Positions 62,471-64,000 of a stretch of DNA of 64,000 nt are shown in pieces. Position 1 is the first letter of the stretch; each line of letters begins with the position of its first letter. Source of the DNA: Allobaculum sp. Allo2 (GTDB taxonomy: Bacteria > Bacillota_I > Bacilli_A > Erysipelotrichales > Erysipelotrichaceae); the NCBI RefSeq assembly GCF_022701175.1, contig NZ_CP078088.1, positions 2,046,001 through 2,110,000 of the forward strand, in the 5' to 3' direction. Below the pieces are notes generated by a model. The model did no database searches. It was not told where the DNA came from and saw only the letters and a program-made list of their open reading frames with translations. Both the position numbers and the translations under genes were made by a program.

Positions 62471-62565
62471 AATTTCTGTGCCGGAGGATGCACGTTTATT
62501 GAGCGAAACACGGTTGCGGGATGAATGTCGAAAGCGGATATTCGTATTTATTTCGTCTGGGTATA

Positions 62566-62610
62566 AAAAGCAGCAGGATGGCCTGTCCTGTGTGACTGAC
62601 CATCCCGCTG
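62566..62610 (-). terminator. Terminator of the femABX-type gene
   Basis: CAGCAGGATGG (62571-62581) / CCATCCCGCTG (62600-62610) with one mismatch. Five Ts follow on the minus strand (62566-62570). Confidence 0.75.
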
Positions 62611-62769
62611 GATTTCTAAGTCTGTTCTGTGAATCGGATTTGTGAATTTGCAGGATCGAAACGACTGGCTTTATAAAGCGAATCGTCTGAACGTGAGCGC
62701 TTGTCGATTGCTCCCGTTTCTTCCTGTATTCCGGATTGAACTGTATTGCCGGCTGAATTTCTTTCGGAT

Positions 62770-63880
62770 TTACTTGTTCAGGCGCTGTTCGAAGATTTTG
62801 CCCATCGCGTTGAGCGGTTTGTCGAAAATGCCGAACGTACGAACAACGGTCGCACCGAGTTCGCGTTTGAAAAAGAAGCTGCCGTAGCCGTCCTGACCCT
62901 TTTCAAAGTAGCCGCTGATTCCGCCGTAGTTGTAGCGTTCCAGACCGAGTTCAAGGGCGTGCTTATACATCTCATGATGGATGAAGCCGGAAAGGTTATA
63001 GCGGACGGCACTGCGGTCAATTCCGCCGAAGTAACATAACATTTCCATGTTGGTTACGTACCAGTAGCCGCCGTAAACCAGCTGTCCATCCGCATTGTGG
63101 ACTTTGACGAGCTTGCAGTAACCGTCGGATACGCTGGCCAGATCGCGGCGCTTTTCGCCGGATCCGGTATCAAAGTTCTTGTATTCGCCGGACTTGTCAA
63201 GCATGCCTTCGATATCGGCCCAGTCCTGCTCTTCCATTTCGGACGGATTCTTGATGGTCAGCGTAAAGCCTTCGCGTTCGGCCTTATGGGTATACTTTCT
63301 CGAGCTGCCGGACATCAGCTTGTCGATATCCGCAATGTCCCGGTTTGGAATTTCCGGAGTGAGCTTGCCCTGATAGCCTTTGTGGTGCTGGTTGATGCCG
63401 TCTTTGAGCTCAACGACCGACTGCCATGTAATCTGATGGCTCGTATCGGTGCCTAACGGCGATTCGTGCCAGTGAAATCCGTTTTTTCGGCGAGAGCGAG
63501 ATGCTCTTTCGTGTTGTCAAAGCCGCCTTCCACAACGGCGCCTTCGCGGTCGTATTCTTTTACTTCCACAGACGATTCAATACGCCATAGAATGAAGCCT
63601 TCCTTTTTCAGATACTCGGAAGCTTCTTCCAGGAAGTCCGCGTCATGAGCGCGGTCATCGCTTAAAAGCCGCCGGCAGTATACGCAAACTTCCACATCTT
63701 CATAGCGGGTTTGGGTTCAACGATGACGGCATGGGTAATGCGGTTTTCGTCATTGATTCCCGCCAGAATGAAACGGTCATACAGTTTCGCGTACGAGGGA
63801 ATCTGCAGGAAGACAAAGCCTAACTGGCTGTCTTCGATAAATTTTTCATATTGTTCAATAGTAATCTGTTCAATTCGCAT
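62770..63880 (-). CDS. FemABX-type peptidoglycan bridge aminoacyltransferase
   Basis: About 370 residues. It transfers amino acids from aminoacyl-tRNA to the peptidoglycan stem lysine or to an existing bridge. It shows the two GNAT-like halves of the family: N-terminal SQLGFVFLQIPSYAKLYDR and MKMWKFAYTAGG, then FHWHESPLGTD; C-terminal LVYGGYWYVTNMEMLCYFGG, YNLSGFIHHEMYKHALELG, YNYGGISGYFEKGQDGYGSFFFKRELG. ATG 63880 follows GGAAGATATTC. Frame breaks at T4 near 63660-63663 (giving TAGGFLSDDRAHDAD) and the A6 run (coding) near 63485-63490 (giving AEKNGFHWHESPLG). Bridge chemistry cannot be assigned. Own promoter upstream. Confidence 0.85.
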
Positions 63881-63913
63881 GAATATCTTCCAATCTTTAA
63901 TAAACGCGCCTTC

Positions 63914-63942
63914 ATTATACCCTGTCACAATATCTCTTCCAA
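63914..63942 (-). promoter_or_regulatory. Promoter of the femABX-type gene
   Basis: On the minus strand TTGGAA (63937-63942), 17 nt, perfect TATAAT (63914-63919), about 30 nt before the start codon. Confidence 0.75.
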
Positions 63943-64000
63943 TTTGAGGGGACGGCGAACGAACTAACATTTTAGGCAGCCTTTCTTCAATTGCAAATGC

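Noticed and set aside
1-64000. Widespread pseudogenisation of a decaying genome
   Set aside because: Breaks hit essential genes such as rplT, frames are otherwise under clear coding constraint, and repairs are uniformly single-base within runs; error is the simpler explanation.
1-64000. CRISPR arrays, tRNA or rRNA genes, phage modules
   Set aside because: Looked for regularly spaced repeats, cloverleaf-like sequences and structural phage genes; none could be supported.

Overview
The window looks like a chromosomal segment of a low-to-mid GC, host-associated member of the Bacillota, most like the Erysipelotrichia. This is inferred from several features together: a HrcA/CIRCE-like operator at htpG, CcpA-type cre-like sites before glycosidase genes, an infC-rpmI-rplT operon with an AUU start and a leader terminator, a single-chain PurL with a C-terminal glutaminase domain, FemAB and BspA-like surface proteins, and strong Shine-Dalgarno sequences. 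No tRNA, rRNA or CRISPR array was seen.

The main caution is frame breaks. More than 50 single-base frame breaks interrupt otherwise well-conserved genes, housekeeping genes included. Nearly all are repaired by adding one base to a short homopolymer (A5 to A6, C3 to C4, T4 to T5, and so on). I read this as consensus error rather than decay, and annotate each split gene as one CDS with its break sites. fhs, purH, purN, purM, corA, tpx, infC, rpmI and IS66 tnpB are intact as read.

Layout. 1-1544: a BspA-like surface protein that leaves the window. 1995-7584: queuine salvage (tgt plus precursor transporter), htpG under a CIRCE-like operator, and an unknown gene. 8065-16734: DAHP synthase, a MATE pump with twin palindromic operators and a downstream MarR regulator, a C_GCAxxG_C_C protein, a DUF2812-like membrane protein with a long acidic N-terminus, an M29 aminopeptidase and a FeoB-associated-type Cys-rich protein. 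17168-18964: an IS3-family element with a structured non-coding 3' part. 19104-28162: two very large secreted glycosidases, GH29 fucosidase and GH110 alpha-1,3-galactosidase, with carbohydrate-binding modules and cre-like sites. 28487-35013: an alpha/beta hydrolase, CorA, a secreted V8-type protease with DUF5648 repeats, and a LysR regulator divergent from a second MATE pump.

35189-49162 is the purine block. purE-purL-purM-purN-purH-purD-fhs runs leftward; purC-purB runs rightward. The 900-bp divergent region between them holds a candidate attenuator: a hairpin presenting a Shine-Dalgarno sequence, a 37-codon leader ORF that runs through an intrinsic terminator and ends on the purE start codon, an 18-bp palindrome and a 12-bp tandem triplication. 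purF and purK are absent. 49375-52770: a BlaI-like regulator, Tpx, an unknown gene and the infC operon. 53111-55594: a complete IS66 element with a perfect 8-bp target duplication. 55982-59391: a LamG plus GH51-like arabinofuranosidase with an in-frame stop. 60029-63880: a polytopic envelope protein and a FemABX peptidoglycan-bridge enzyme.

Together the secreted fucosidase, blood-group-type galactosidase and arabinofuranosidase suggest foraging on host mucin or plant glycans in a gut or oral niche. The purine, queuosine and aromatic genes are biosynthetic or salvage functions.
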